Shown here: positions 5,895 through 5,922 of the stretch, piece after piece
How the letters are laid out: the number at the start of each line of letters is the position of its first letter
Position numbering within the stretch: the stretch's first letter is position 1
Source: an uncultured Bacilli bacterium
GTDB lineage: Bacteria > Bacillota_I > Bacilli_A > RF39 > UBA660
Length of the DNA stretch: 5,922 nt
Assembly (NCBI GenBank): GCA_947628325.1
Contig: CANQZL010000103.1
Location: 1-5,922 of the forward strand
Direction: 5' to 3'
Program-made: the position numbers and the translations under genes
The notes under the pieces: generated by a model
Seen by the model: the letters and a program-made list of their open reading frames with translations, nothing else
What the model was told of the DNA's origin: nothing
Database searches by the model: none

Positions 5895-5922
5895 TCTATA
5901 TTTTTAGTATAAACATTTTTTT

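Noticed and set aside
1..5922. tRNA, rRNA, CRISPR array, insertion sequence, riboswitch
   Set aside because: No cloverleaf-like GC-rich segments, regularly spaced repeats, transposase frames or long structured leaders were recognised on either strand. The gaps between genes are all under 130 nt.

Overview
This is a very AT-rich window (about one fifth to one quarter G+C by eye). It carries six protein genes, all on the minus strand, with TAA stops, TGG for Trp and Gram-positive Shine-Dalgarno sites. The AT bias, the sortase with its cell-wall sorting signal and the type of ABC exporter all point to a low-GC Firmicutes/Bacillota bacterium using the standard code, for example an uncultured gut Bacilli or Erysipelotrichia-like lineage. 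The lineage guess is inference.

Read in the direction of transcription (high to low coordinates), the layout is as follows. (1) 5839-5141 encodes a membrane-to-wall surface protein. It has one pilin-like beta domain, a Pro/Glu/Asn/Lys-rich stalk and a C-terminal NPYTN sorting signal. (2) 5070-4570 encodes a small secreted or membrane-tethered beta-rich protein of the TasA-like type, without a sorting signal. (3) 4448-3759 encodes a class B sortase. (4) 3632-2928 encodes a membrane-anchored, largely helical protein of unknown function. (5) 2846-2175 and 2162-1 encode the ATPase and the large FtsX/MacB-type permease of an ABC transporter. The permease runs off the left edge of the window.

Genes 1-3 look like a compact surface-anchoring module, because class B sortases use NPxTN-type signals and the substrate candidate carries exactly NPYTN. 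Each of genes 1-4, and the ABC pair as one unit, has its own recognisable sigma-A-like promoter. Two AT-rich intrinsic terminators overlap gene ends, one after gene 1 and one after gene 4. The cluster is therefore co-directional but apparently not a single operon. Only the ABC pair, 12 nt apart, is clearly co-transcribed.

Three points deserve attention. The sortase has Tyr where the normally essential catalytic Arg is expected. The substrate's pilin-like domain appears to lack the Lys and Glu of the usual isopeptide triad. The ABC promoter carries an 11-bp-period direct repeat resembling a binding site for an OmpR/PhoB-family response regulator.
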